A program made the position numbers and the translations under genes. This document shows positions 37,926 through 46,689 of a stretch of DNA of 64,000 nucleotides, one piece after another. Where the stretch lies: NCBI GenBank assembly GCA_964250755.1, contig CAXUHB010000004.1:182953-246952 (forward strand), given 5' to 3'. The notes under the pieces are model-generated. The model worked only from the letters and a program-made list of their open reading frames with translations. It was not told the origin of the DNA and did not search any database. This stretch comes from DASWOJ01 sp964250755 (lineage in GTDB: Bacteria > Pseudomonadota > Alphaproteobacteria > Acetobacterales > Acetobacteraceae). The stretch's first letter is position 1. Every line of letters starts with the position of its first letter.

Positions 37926-37945
37926 GCAGCAGCCGCGGCTGCTGC
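37926..37945. promoter_or_regulatory. Perfect 20-bp palindrome upstream of the island gene
   Basis: GCAGCAGCCGCGGCTGCTGC reads identically on both strands. It lies 9 bp before the ATG of the 37473-37916 gene, where a ribosome site would be expected. It could be an operator, an RNA hairpin over the initiation region, or a recombination junction; G/C-rich composition contrasts with the A/T-rich island around it. Confidence 0.5.
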
Positions 37946-38119
37946 GTAAGACGCCTGTGCATGCGGCGAAAAGGCCGATCTATGCTGCACCGCATTCTGC
38001 TGGCTATGTAACTGCCCACATCCCCAACGATGCGCCGTCGCGCGCCGTGGCCAAAACGTCCGCTGCCGTATGCTAAACCCCAATCGAACACACCGCCCCG
38101 CATTCCCACCCTAATCCCG

Positions 38120-39970
38120 CTACGCCCCCACCTGCACGAATCCGCCGGACTGCCGTTCCCACAGCCGCGCATACGCGCCGCCCGCGGCCAGCAGCGCCGC
38201 GTGGGTGCCCTGCTCCACGATGCGGCCCTCGTCCAGCACCACCAGCCGATCCATGCGGGCGATGGTGCTCAGGCGGTGCGCGATGGCGATCACCGTGCGG
38301 CCCTCCATCAGCCGGTCCAACTGGCCCTGGATCGCCGCCTCCACCTCGCTGTCCAGCGCCGACGTCGCCTCGTCCAGCACCAGGATCGGGGCGTCCTTCA
38401 GGATCACGCGGGCGATGGCGACGCGCTGGCGCTGGCCGCCGGACAACTTGACGCCGCGCTCCCCCACCTCCGCATCCAGCCCGGTGCGTCCCTGCCAGTC
38501 CTCCAGCCCTTCGATGAACTCCAGCGCCTCCGCCTGCCGCGCCGCCGCCAGCACCTCGGCCTCGCCCGCGCCGGGCCGTCCATAGCGGATGTTGTCGCGG
38601 ATGGAGCGGTGCAGCAGCGACGTGTCCTGCGTCACCACCGCCACCGCCCCGCGCAGGCTCTCCGCCGTAACCCCGGCGATGTCCTGGCCGTCCACCAGGA
38701 TGCGCCCGGCCTCCGGCGCATGGAAGCGCAGCAGCAGGTTCATCAGGGTGCTCTTGCCGGCACCGCTGCGCCCAATCAGGCCAATGCGCTCGCCGGGCGC
38801 CACGTCCAGCGACAAGTCGTGCAGCACGCCCCGGGTGGTGCCGTAGCCGAAGCTGACCCGCTCGAACCGGATGGCGCCCTTCGTCACGCGCAGCTCCGGC
38901 GCGCCGGGCGGGTCCGGCATCCCCTGAGGCACGGCGATGCTCCGCATCCCGTCCTGCACCACGCCGACGTTGTCGAAGATCTGCGTGATGTTGAACGCCA
39001 CCCAGCCCGCCATGTTGCTGATCTGCCAAGCCATCGGCAGCGCCGTCGCCACGGTGCCGACCGGGATCGCCCCGCGCGCCCACAGCGCCAGGGCCATGCC
39101 GCCGGTGCCCACCAGCATGACGGCGTTCATTCCCGCCAGCGTCAGCCCGAACCGGGTCTGCATCCGGAACAGGCTGTGCATCGCCGCCGTGTGCTCGTCC
39201 ACGCCGTCGCGCACGAAGCGGTCCTCGTCCTGGGCGCGGGCGAACAGCTTGACGGTCAGGATGTTGGTGTAGCTGTCCACGACGCGGCCCGTCAGCGCCG
39301 ACCGCACCTCCGACACCAGGCGGGAGCGGTCGCGCAGGCGGGGGATGAAGTGGCGCAGGAACAGGCCGTAGCCGACGAACCACAGCATGATCGGCAGGGC
39401 CAGCAGAAGCTCGGCATGGGCCAGCAGCAGCATGGCGCTGGCGCCATAGACGACGATGTACCACGCGGCGTTGGTGCTTGCGGTGATGCTCTCCCGCAGG
39501 CTCGGCCCCGTCTGCATCACGCGGTTGGCGATGCGCCCGGCGAAGTCGTTCTGAAAGAACGTCAGGCTTTGCCGCACGACGTGCCAGTGGTTCTGCCAGC
39601 GCACCAGGTTCGTGAAGCCCGGCGCAATGGCCTGGTTGGTCATCAGGTTCTGCAGCAGCAGCGCCGCCGGACGCAGGGCCAGCAGGAAGGCCGCCATGCC
39701 CAGCAGCTGCGGCCAGGCCTCCCGCAGCAGCGTGTCCGGCGCGTGGGTGCTGGCCAGCGTCACCAAGCGGCCGATTATGACAGGGATGCCCGCGTCGCAC
39801 AGCGCCACCAGCAGGCCCGCGCCGAACAGCGCCAGGATCAGCCCGCGCATCTGCCGGGCATAGTGCCAGCAGAAGCGCAGCAGCCCGCCGTCCCCCGCCC
39901 CGCCGGCGGGCGGGGGCGCGGACGGGTCGGCGCGCGTCGGCTGGACCAGCCCCTCGAACCAAGCGAACAT
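38120..39970 (-). CDS. ABC exporter, fused permease-ATPase (MsbA-like)
   Basis: A 616-residue half-transporter. Six membrane helices occupy about residues 40-330 (e.g. LILALFGAGLLVALCDAGIP). The nucleotide-binding domain carries Walker A GLIGRSGAGKSTLMN, the Q-loop VTQDTSL, signature KLSGGQRQRVAIAR, Walker B ILVLDEATSALDSE and switch IAHRLS. The type is that of lipid or drug exporters; the substrate is unknown. I start it at ATG 39970 (MFAWFEGLVQP); the frame continues upstream to 40276 but only as low-complexity sequence overlapping gpt. The position downstream of the polysaccharide genes and island does not fix a role. Confidence 0.9.
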   Translation of the reverse strand: MFAWFEGLVQPTRADPSAPPPAGGAGDGGLLRFCWHYARQMRGLILALFGAGLLVALCDAGIPVIIGRLVTLASTHAPDTLLREAWPQLLGMAAFLLALRPAALLLQNLMTNQAIAPGFTNLVRWQNHWHVVRQSLTFFQNDFAGRIANRVMQTGPSLRESITASTNAAWYIVVYGASAMLLLAHAELLLALPIMLWFVGYGLFLRHFIPRLRDRSRLVSEVRSALTGRVVDSYTNILTVKLFARAQDEDRFVRDGVDEHTAAMHSLFRMQTRFGLTLAGMNAVMLVGTGGMALALWARGAIPVGTVATALPMAWQISNMAGWVAFNITQIFDNVGVVQDGMRSIAVPQGMPDPPGAPELRVTKGAIRFERVSFGYGTTRGVLHDLSLDVAPGERIGLIGRSGAGKSTLMNLLLRFHAPEAGRILVDGQDIAGVTAESLRGAVAVVTQDTSLLHRSIRDNIRYGRPGAGEAEVLAAARQAEALEFIEGLEDWQGRTGLDAEVGERGVKLSGGQRQRVAIARVILKDAPILVLDEATSALDSEVEAAIQGQLDRLMEGRTVIAIAHRLSTIARMDRLVVLDEGRIVEQGTHAALLAAGGAYARLWERQSGGFVQVGA

Positions 39971-40151
39971 GCCGCGACGGATGAACCGCGGGCGCGGGGC
40001 CGTCAACCGCATCTGCCGGACGCGGCACCCTGGTTGCCTGCCGTGGCCCGCGCCAGGCACGGCGGGGCCGGACCGGACACCGGGCGCCTCTGGCAGGCGG
40101 CACCCCTCAGTCCCCGGATGCGGCCAACCCCGACCCTGCGGACCCTTGCCC

Positions 40152-40625
40152 CTATGCGCGCTTCGCGAGCGGCGGCACGAACAGCGGCGCCGTGTCCCAC
40201 GGGAACAGAACCCAGGTGTCCTGCGGCACCTCCACCACCCAGGTGTCGGCCAGGCGCTTGCCGGCGGGCTTGGCATACAGGCAGGCGAAGTGCGCGCGCG
40301 GCAGCAGCCCCCGGACCAGCCCGGCGGTCACGCCGCTGTCCACCAGGTCGTCCACGATCAGGAAGCCCTCCCCGTCGCCCGCGGCGTCCGGGCGCTTCAG
40401 GACGGCAGGGGCGCCCCGGGCCTCCTCCTCGTAGGACGCGATGGACACGCTCTCGACCAGGCGGCACTCCAGCTCCCGCGCGACGATGGCGGCAGGGATC
40501 AGGCCGCCGCGGGTGACGGCGACGATGCCGCGGAAGGGCGCGCGGGGCATCAGCGCCTCGGCCAGGGTGCGGGCGTCGCGGTGGAGCTGGTCCCAGGTGA
40601 CGGTGGCGTAGGCGCGCGCGGTCAA
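40152..40625 (-). CDS. gpt: Xanthine-guanine phosphoribosyltransferase
   Basis: A 157-residue type I phosphoribosyltransferase of the Gpt kind, salvaging guanine and xanthine with PRPP. Visible: VTWDQLHRDARTLAEAL at the start, GIVAVTRGGLIPAAIVAREL, the PRPP motif GFLIVDDLVDSGVTAGLVRG, CLYAKPAGKRLADTWVVEVP, and the WVLFPWDT ending typical of XGPRT. Its start overlaps the csaA stop by 4 bp, so they form a two-gene operon. Confidence 0.93.
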   Translation of the reverse strand: MTARAYATVTWDQLHRDARTLAEALMPRAPFRGIVAVTRGGLIPAAIVARELECRLVESVSIASYEEEARGAPAVLKRPDAAGDGEGFLIVDDLVDSGVTAGLVRGLLPRAHFACLYAKPAGKRLADTWVVEVPQDTWVLFPWDTAPLFVPPLAKRA

Positions 40626-40966
40626 AACAGCCGCCCCCCGTCAGGGACGGGCAGGTCGGGACGCACCAGCACCACCGCACCGTCGGAGTCGGGCATCCCC
40701 AGGGTCAGCACCTCGCTCAGAAAGGGGCCGATCTGCCGGGGCGGGAAGTTGACGACGGCGCAAACCTGGCGGCCGACCAGGCCCGCAGGGTCGTAGCGGG
40801 TGGTGATCTGCGCGGAGGACCGCTTGGTGCCGATCTCCGGCCCGAAGTCTATCCACAGCTTGATGGCGGGCTTGCGGGCCTGCGGGAACGGCTGCGCGTC
40901 GGTGATGGTGCCGACGCGGATGTCCACCTGCTCGAAGGTGGCGTAGGTCGTGAGGGGCGTGCTCAT
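40622..40966 (-). CDS. csaA: tRNA-binding protein CsaA
   Basis: A 114-residue OB-fold protein related to the tRNA-binding domain of methionyl-tRNA synthetase; CsaA acts as a dimer with chaperone-like, export-related activity in Bacillus. Visible: FEQVDIRVGTITDAQPFPQA, RKPAIKLWIDFG, SSAQITTRYDPAGLVGRQV, AVVNFPPRQIGPFLSEVLTL and MPDSDGAVVLVRPD. The ATG at 40966 is used; a second ATG 14 bp upstream is out of frame and hits a stop. It is the first gene of csaA-gpt, divergent from the antiporter gene. Confidence 0.93.
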   Translation of the reverse strand: MSTPLTTYATFEQVDIRVGTITDAQPFPQARKPAIKLWIDFGPEIGTKRSSAQITTRYDPAGLVGRQVCAVVNFPPRQIGPFLSEVLTLGMPDSDGAVVLVRPDLPVPDGGRLF

Positions 40967-41125
40967 GCGGACGTGCTCATGCCCGGCATCATGGCAGGGC
41001 GGGGGTGGTTGCCAAGGGGCGGCGCGCGGGCGGCGGCGTCGTGCGGCCCTGGCGGCAGTAGGTGCTATGTGCATCCTGGGTGCATAGCGGCGGAGACGCG
41101 CCCCGGCAGGGCGCAGGAGGACGGC

Positions 41126-42937
41126 ATGGCGGCCGAGGCGGCAGGGGCGGCGGGGATGCGGGACGCGCTGGTGGTGCTGGGCGCCGCCGCCGTGGTGATT
41201 CCGCTGTTCCACCGGCTGCGGGTCAGCCCCGTGCTGGGCTACATGCTCGTCGGCATGGCCGTCGGCCCGGCGGGGCTGGGCGCGCTGGCGCAGCAGGCGC
41301 CACTGCTGTCCTGGATTACCATCACGGACCACAGCCGCATCGAGCCTGTGGCCGAGCTGGGGGTCGTGCTGCTGCTGTTCATGATCGGGCTGGAGCTGTC
41401 GTGGGAGCGCATCAAGACCATGCGCCGCCTGGTGTTCGGCCTGGGCGCCGTGCAGCTGCTGGGCTGCACCGGCGCGGTTATGGGCGCCGCGGTGCTGCTG
41501 GGCGTGCCGCCCGCCGCTGCCGGGGTGGTGGCCCTGGCCCTGGCGATGTCCAGCACGGCTGTGGTCGCGCAGGTGCTGGCGGAGGAGCGCCGGATGACCG
41601 GCCTGGTCGGGCGGGTCAGCTTCGCGGTGCTGCTGTTCCAGGACCTGATGCTGGTGCCGGTGCTGTTCGGGCTGGGGGCGGCAGGCGGCGGGGCGGCGGG
41701 TGGCGGCGCGGATTGGGCCGGGTTCGGCTGGGCGGTGGCCAAGGCTGTGGGCATGGTGGCGCTGATCGTGGCGGGCGGGCGGCTGGCGCTGCGGCCGCTG
41801 TTCCGCGGGGTGGCCCGCACCGGCAGCCCGGAGCTGTTCATGGCCGCCTGCCTGCTGGTGGTGTTGGGCACCGGCGTCGCCGCTGCTGCCGCCGGGCTGT
41901 CCATGCCGCTGGGCGCGCTGATCGCCGGGCTGCTGCTGGCGGAAACCGAATACCGCCGGCAGATCGAGGTCACGGTGGAGCCGTTCAAGGGGCTGCTGCT
42001 GGGGGTGTTCCTGATCTCCATCGGCATGAGCCTGGACCTTGGGCGCATCGCCCGCGACCCGCTGCTGGTGCTGGGGTTGTCGTTGGGGCTGGTGGCGGCC
42101 AAGGCGGCGGTCACGGCGGGGCTGGCGCGCGGCTTCGGCCTGCGCTGGCGCGTCGGCGGCCCGGCGGGGCTGCTGCTGGGGCCGGGAGGCGAGTTCAGCT
42201 TCGTCATCCTGGCCCTGGGCCAAGCCTCCGGGCTGGTCAGCCCGGCGGTGGGCGGCCTGGCCTTCATCGTGGCGGCGCTGACGATGGCGGCCATTCCGCT
42301 GCTGTCCCGCCTGGGCACGCTGCTGGCCGGTCGCCGCCCTGTGCCGGTTGCGCCGGACCTGCTGCTGCCGGCGGACGCCGGGCACGGCCCGCCGCGGGTG
42401 ATCCTGGCCGGGTTCGGCCGGGTCGGGCGCACGGTGGCGTCGCTGCTGGACGCGCACGCGCTGCCCTGGGTGGCGGTGGACAGCGACGCCGACCGGGTGG
42501 CGGCGCTGCGGCGGGAGGGCCGCCCGGTTTACTATGGGGACATCACCCGTCCGGAGCTGCTGCATCGCGTGGGACTGGAGGACGCCCGCGCCTTGGTGGT
42601 GACGATAGACGACCGCTCCCGCGCCGACGCCCTGGTTGCCGCCGCCCGCGCTGCCCGCCCGGACCTGCTGATCGTCGCCCGCGCCCGGGATGCCCGGCAC
42701 GCGGCGCGGCTGTATGCGCTGGGCGCGTCGGACGCGGTGCCGGAAACCATCGAGGCCAGCCTGCAACTGTCCGAAGCCGTGCTGGTTGACCTCGGCATCC
42801 CGATGGGTCCGGTGATCGTGTCCATCCACGAACGCCGTGCGGCGATGCAGGAGGAGATCAAGGCGATGTCGCCAGGGGCGACGGTGGTGCCGCGTGGGCG
42901 GGTGCGGATGCGGGTGCGGGGAGCGTCCTTGCCGTGA
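41126..42937 (+). CDS. KefB-type monovalent cation:proton antiporter (CPA2) with TrkA-N domain
   Basis: A 603-residue inner-membrane protein. Residues 10-400 contain about twelve hydrophobic segments of the Na_H_Exchanger fold, including RVSPVLGYMLVGMAVGPAGL, GVVLLLFMIGLELSWERI and GLSMPLGALIAGLLLAETEY. The C-terminal part has a Rossmann RCK/TrkA-N domain, VILAGFGRVGRTVASLL, with D-x-D in VAVDSDADRV. It likely moves K+ or Na+ against protons, gated by nucleotide binding. The start at 41126 has a perfect AGGAGG (41115-41120) 5 bp upstream. A degenerate copy of its 3' end follows downstream. Confidence 0.93.
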   Translation: MAAEAAGAAGMRDALVVLGAAAVVIPLFHRLRVSPVLGYMLVGMAVGPAGLGALAQQAPLLSWITITDHSRIEPVAELGVVLLLFMIGLELSWERIKTMRRLVFGLGAVQLLGCTGAVMGAAVLLGVPPAAAGVVALALAMSSTAVVAQVLAEERRMTGLVGRVSFAVLLFQDLMLVPVLFGLGAAGGGAAGGGADWAGFGWAVAKAVGMVALIVAGGRLALRPLFRGVARTGSPELFMAACLLVVLGTGVAAAAAGLSMPLGALIAGLLLAETEYRRQIEVTVEPFKGLLLGVFLISIGMSLDLGRIARDPLLVLGLSLGLVAAKAAVTAGLARGFGLRWRVGGPAGLLLGPGGEFSFVILALGQASGLVSPAVGGLAFIVAALTMAAIPLLSRLGTLLAGRRPVPVAPDLLLPADAGHGPPRVILAGFGRVGRTVASLLDAHALPWVAVDSDADRVAALRREGRPVYYGDITRPELLHRVGLEDARALVVTIDDRSRADALVAAARAARPDLLIVARARDARHAARLYALGASDAVPETIEASLQLSEAVLVDLGIPMGPVIVSIHERRAAMQEEIKAMSPGATVVPRGRVRMRVRGASLP

Positions 42938-42997
42938 AGTGCCTCGTCTCGCGCCCGGCGGCGTTGGTCTTGCTGGATAGGGCTGCCCAGCAGCGTG

Positions 42998-43075
42998 GAG
43001 CCATGCTGGTTGACCTCGGCGTCCCGATGGCACCTGCGGCCGCGTTTTTCCAAGAACGCAACGCGGCGATTCAGG
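42998..43075 (+). pseudogene. Decayed duplicate of the antiporter gene's 3' segment
   Basis: From 43005 GCTGGTTGACCTCGGCGTCC closely matches the antiporter gene from 42781 (GCTGGTTGACCTCGGCATCC), with one mismatch in the first 26 bases and looser similarity for about 45 more. Translated in the matching frame it gives MLVDLGVPMAPAAAFFQERN against VLVDLGIPMGPVIVSIHERR. The open frame around it (42934-43140) starts by overlapping the antiporter stop. It is best read as a tandem partial duplication that has diverged. Confidence 0.65.
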
Positions 43076-43136
43076 TCATGGTGACGATGAGGACGCCGAA
43101 GGCTACGGCTGCAACGCCGGAATGGACGCGGGCGCG

Positions 43137-45812
43137 ATGACCTTCACCTCCTACGCCCAGAATTTCGAGGACGTGACTCTCTGGCGCGCGCTGCGCGACG
43201 TGGAAGCCGGTTTCTACATTGACGTCGGCGCATGGGACCCGGACCTGGACTCCGTCACCCGGGCGTTCAGCGAGCGCGGCTGGCGCGGCGTCAATGTCGA
43301 GCCGCTGCCGGTCCGCCACGCTGCCTTGCAGGCCCGCCGTCCGCGCGACGTGAACCTGCAGGCGGCCGTGGGTGCCACGCCCGGCATCGCCACCCTGTTC
43401 GACGTGGAGGCCGGCGGCCTGTCCACCTTGGACCCGGCGCTGGCCGCCGCGGCCACGCGGACGCACGGTCTCGCTTCCGCAAGCCGGACGGTGCAGGTGA
43501 CGACGCTGGCGGACATCTGCCGGGCGCATGCCCCCGGCCCCGTCCACTTCCTGAAGGTGGACTGCGAGGGGGCAGAGCGCGCGGTGCTGGACGGCGCGGA
43601 CTTCAGCCAGTGCCGCCCCTGGGTCGTGCTGCTGGAGGCGCTGGATCCCCGCACGCTGCTGCCCAACCATCAGGATTGGGAGGACCTGCTGACCGCGGCG
43701 GGCTACCGCTTCGCCTGGTTCGACGCGCTCAACCGCTTCTATGTCGCGCAGGAGCATCACGAGCGGTTGGCCCCGCGCCTGGCGCTGCCGCCCAACGTGT
43801 TCGACGGCTTCGTGCGGGCTGCGCCTCCCGCCCCGGCGGCACCACCCGCGACAGTCCCCGCCCCCGACCCGCTGGCCGCCTCCGTCCCGGCCAGCCTGGA
43901 CACGGAGGCGCGGATCGCCCTGGCGCAGCAATGCCGGGACTGCGACAGCATCCCCAAGGTGGCCGACGCCGGGCAGGTGCTGGCCGGGCCGGACGGTGCG
44001 CGCGTGCAGGTGATGCACAACGGCCTGCGCGTCCTCGCCGACGGCTACTGCGGCCCCTGGATGACCCGGCTGATCCAACTGTGCCAAGGCCACCACGAGC
44101 CGCAGGAGGAGCGGCTGTTCCACGAGGCCGTGCGCACCCTGCCGCGCGATGCCGCGATGATCGAGGTCGGCGGCAACTGGTCCTACTACAGCGCCTGGTT
44201 CCTGCAAGGCGAACCCGCCCGCCGCGCCGTCGTGCTGGAGCCTGACCCGGCCAACCGTGCCGTAGGCGAGGCGACGATGCGGCTGAACGGCCTGCAAGCC
44301 GCCTTTGTCGCCGCCTTCGCCGGCGCAGCCCCGGCCCTGCCTGCCCCGTTCCAAACCGAACGCTCCGGCACCCTGCTGCTGCCCTGCATGTCCGTGCCGC
44401 AACTGATGGCCGATCACGGCATCGCCCGCCTGGACCTGCTGCACCTGGACGCGCAGGGGGCGGAGCTGGCGGTGCTGCAGGGCTGCGAGGCCGCCCTGCG
44501 CGCGGGCGCCATCGGCGCCGTGTTCGTGTCCACCCATGTCCACCAGATCACCGGCGACGCGCTGACCCACCAGCGCTGCCTGGCCCTGCTGCGCGGCTGC
44601 GGGGCGCTGATCGAGGCGGAGCACGACCCTTACGAGTCCTTCAGCGGCGACGGCCTGATCGTCGCCCGATGCGGCCCGGCTCTGCCGGGCTGGCGCCCCG
44701 CCGCCATCAGCCGCGCCCGCGCCGGGGAGGCGCTGTTCCGACATCCCAGCTACGACCTGGCGGAGGCGCAGGCCACGGCGCGGGCCGGTGCCCAGGACAT
44801 CCGCCACTTGGCGGACGGCGTCGTGACTGGCTTGTTCGACGTGCTGCTGTCCCAAACCGTGGAAGGTGCAGGGCTGGACCACTTCGCAGGGGCGCTGCTG
44901 CGCGGCCATCCCGTGGGCGCCCTGGTGCGCGACCTGCTGCGCTGCCCGGACTTCGCCGCCCAGCGCGGGCGCTTCGCCGCGGAGTGGCTGGGCGAGCCGG
45001 ATGCCGGCCCAGTGGCAGCGCCGCCGCCGGGCAGCCCCTTCGCCTATGCCGCGGTGGAACTGGTGCTGGAGCGGGATGGGCCGCTGGGCGCCGCTGGGGA
45101 CCTGCTGGTGCTGCCCAACGACCGGGTGATGCTGCCCGCCGTGCTGGCCTCGGGTGCATGGGCCACGCCGCACGTCGAGTTCGCGGCGGCGCGCTTCCGG
45201 ACGGGGCCGCGGCCCACCGTGCTGGACATCGGCGCCAATGTCGGCCTGTTCACGCGCCAGGCGCTGCGCGCCGTGGACGGCATCCCTGCCTGCCACCTGA
45301 TTGAACCTGATCCCGGCAACTTCCGCGCGCTGTCCCGCAACCTGGAAGCGGTGCGCGGCCCGGCGGTCCACGCCTACAACCTGGCCCTTGGTGCCGCCGA
45401 TGGGCAGGCCGCGTTCTTCCGGGACGGGGAGAACTGCGGCAACTACTCGTTGCACCCCGACGCCATGCGTGGGCGGCCCTTCACGCAGGGCACCGTCGCG
45501 GTCGCCGCGGCCGGGCCGTGGCTGGAGCGGCACATGGCGGGCGACGGGCCAATCCTGTGGAAGAGCGACACCCAGGGCGCCGATGAAGCCGTGGTGGCGC
45601 AGGCGCCCTGGCCGGTGTGGCGCCGTGTGGGGGCCGCGGTGATCGAACTATGGCGCATCCGCAAGGAGGGCGGCCTGCCCGCGGGCTTCCTGGAGCGCAT
45701 CGCGGACATGCCGCACCGGCGACTGGGCGGGGTGGAAGCGTCGCCGGATGGCGTGGCCGCCTACCTGGCCGGCGACGACTGGGCGCATGACGACCTGTAT
45801 CTCTGGCGGTGA
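43137..45812 (+). CDS. Giant protein with three FkbM methyltransferase-like domains
   Basis: An 891-residue soluble protein. Domain 1 (about 1-215) has FYIDVGAWDPDLDSVT (SAM loop) and FLKVDCEGAERAVL. A Pro/Ala linker follows. Domain 2 (about 315-520) has MIEVGGNWSYYSAW and LHLDAQGAELAVL. Residues 565-607 (LFDVLLSQTVEGAGLDHFAG and on to LRCPDFAAQ) look like a DUF4214-type module, common in surface glycan and adhesin proteins. Domain 3 (about 680-850) has VLDIGANVGLFTRQAL and LWKSDTQGADEAVV. FkbM enzymes O-methylate sugars or antibiotics; domains 2 and 3 deviate at the acidic motif. Glycan modification is a reasonable inference. Confidence 0.85.
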   Translation: MTFTSYAQNFEDVTLWRALRDVEAGFYIDVGAWDPDLDSVTRAFSERGWRGVNVEPLPVRHAALQARRPRDVNLQAAVGATPGIATLFDVEAGGLSTLDPALAAAATRTHGLASASRTVQVTTLADICRAHAPGPVHFLKVDCEGAERAVLDGADFSQCRPWVVLLEALDPRTLLPNHQDWEDLLTAAGYRFAWFDALNRFYVAQEHHERLAPRLALPPNVFDGFVRAAPPAPAAPPATVPAPDPLAASVPASLDTEARIALAQQCRDCDSIPKVADAGQVLAGPDGARVQVMHNGLRVLADGYCGPWMTRLIQLCQGHHEPQEERLFHEAVRTLPRDAAMIEVGGNWSYYSAWFLQGEPARRAVVLEPDPANRAVGEATMRLNGLQAAFVAAFAGAAPALPAPFQTERSGTLLLPCMSVPQLMADHGIARLDLLHLDAQGAELAVLQGCEAALRAGAIGAVFVSTHVHQITGDALTHQRCLALLRGCGALIEAEHDPYESFSGDGLIVARCGPALPGWRPAAISRARAGEALFRHPSYDLAEAQATARAGAQDIRHLADGVVTGLFDVLLSQTVEGAGLDHFAGALLRGHPVGALVRDLLRCPDFAAQRGRFAAEWLGEPDAGPVAAPPPGSPFAYAAVELVLERDGPLGAAGDLLVLPNDRVMLPAVLASGAWATPHVEFAAARFRTGPRPTVLDIGANVGLFTRQALRAVDGIPACHLIEPDPGNFRALSRNLEAVRGPAVHAYNLALGAADGQAAFFRDGENCGNYSLHPDAMRGRPFTQGTVAVAAAGPWLERHMAGDGPILWKSDTQGADEAVVAQAPWPVWRRVGAAVIELWRIRKEGGLPAGFLERIADMPHRRLGGVEASPDGVAAYLAGDDWAHDDLYLWR

Positions 45813-45878
45813 CGCCCGTCCGGCCCGGCACGCGCCGGCTTTCATCGGCCGTGATTGCCGCGTAGCGTCCTGGCGACC

Positions 45879-46679
45879 ATGTGCGAACTGCTGGGCATGA
45901 GCGCCAACGTGCCGACCGACATCTGCTTCAGCTTTGCCGGACTGGTGCCGCGGGGCGGCGGCACGGCGCCGCACGCGGACGGCTGGGGCATCACCTTTTA
46001 CGAGGGGCGGGGCTGCCGGGCTTTCCATGATCCCACGCCCAGCGCCCACAGCGAAATCGCGCGGTTCCTGATCGGCCATCCCATACGCAGCCGCATCGTC
46101 ATCTCGCACATCAGGCGGGCCAACCGCGGCGGGGTGTCGCTGGAGAACACGCATCCCTTCACGCGGGAGCTGTGGGGCCGGGCCTGGACGTTCGCGCACA
46201 ACGGCCAGCTCCGCGGCGTGAAGCGCTGGCCGCTGGGCGTCCACCGCCCCATCGGCACCACGGACAGCGAGCATGCCTTCTGCTGGATGCTGGCGCAGTT
46301 GCGGGACCGCTGGCCCGCCCCGCCGTCCGACGCCGCCTTGTCCGCCCACGTCGCCGCGCTGGCCGCGCAGCTCTCCGACCTCGGCGTGTTCAACATGCTC
46401 ATGAGCGACGGACGGCAGCTCTTCTGCTTCTGCGGCACCAAGCTGGCCTGGATCACCCGCCGCGCCCCCTTTGGCCCGGCAACCCTGGTGGACGAGGACC
46501 TGACGGCGGACTTCAGCCAGCTCACGACCCCCGGCGACATCGTGAGCGTCGTGGCGACCCGGCCCCTGACCCGGGACGAGACCTGGATGACGATGGCGCG
46601 CGGGGAGTTCGTGGTGTTCCGCGGCGGGGTGGCAGGGCGTTCGCCGCCCGTGCCCCGAAGCCGGGCGCGGGCGGCATAG
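45879..46679 (+). CDS. Class II glutamine amidotransferase (YafJ-like)
   Basis: A 266-residue stand-alone glutaminase-type domain. It begins MCELLGMSANVPTDICFSFA with the nucleophile Cys2, then HADGWGITFYEGRG, SRIVISHIRRANRGGVSLEN, THPFTRELWGRAWTFAHNGQ and TDSEHAFCWMLAQL. No synthetase domain follows, as in YafJ/EgtC-type proteins; the acceptor is unknown. It lies 66 bp after the FkbM gene on the same strand and converges with the DUF4394 gene 10 bp away. Confidence 0.9.
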   Translation: MCELLGMSANVPTDICFSFAGLVPRGGGTAPHADGWGITFYEGRGCRAFHDPTPSAHSEIARFLIGHPIRSRIVISHIRRANRGGVSLENTHPFTRELWGRAWTFAHNGQLRGVKRWPLGVHRPIGTTDSEHAFCWMLAQLRDRWPAPPSDAALSAHVAALAAQLSDLGVFNMLMSDGRQLFCFCGTKLAWITRRAPFGPATLVDEDLTADFSQLTTPGDIVSVVATRPLTRDETWMTMARGEFVVFRGGVAGRSPPVPRSRARAA

Positions 46680-46689
46680 CCGTTTGCCG

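Larger units (their letters stand above)
37325..38030. other. Low-GC island
   Basis: About 700 bp with visibly higher A/T than any other part of the window, with runs such as GAAATTAAGGAAGCG and sharp return to G/C-rich sequence at about 38030. It contains the unknown gene at 37473-37916 and the palindrome at 37926-37945. No integrase, transposase or flanking direct repeat was recognised. Horizontal acquisition is the simplest reading. Confidence 0.7.

Noticed and set aside
40622..43033. Very long minus-strand frame continuing from csaA through the antiporter gene
   Set aside because: Beyond csaA it is the reverse image of a strongly coding plus-strand membrane protein and is low-complexity (His/Gln/Arg rich).
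42934..43140. 68-codon frame after the antiporter, possible small gene
   Set aside because: Its recognisable part is a degenerate copy of the antiporter's own 3' end; treated as a decayed duplication.
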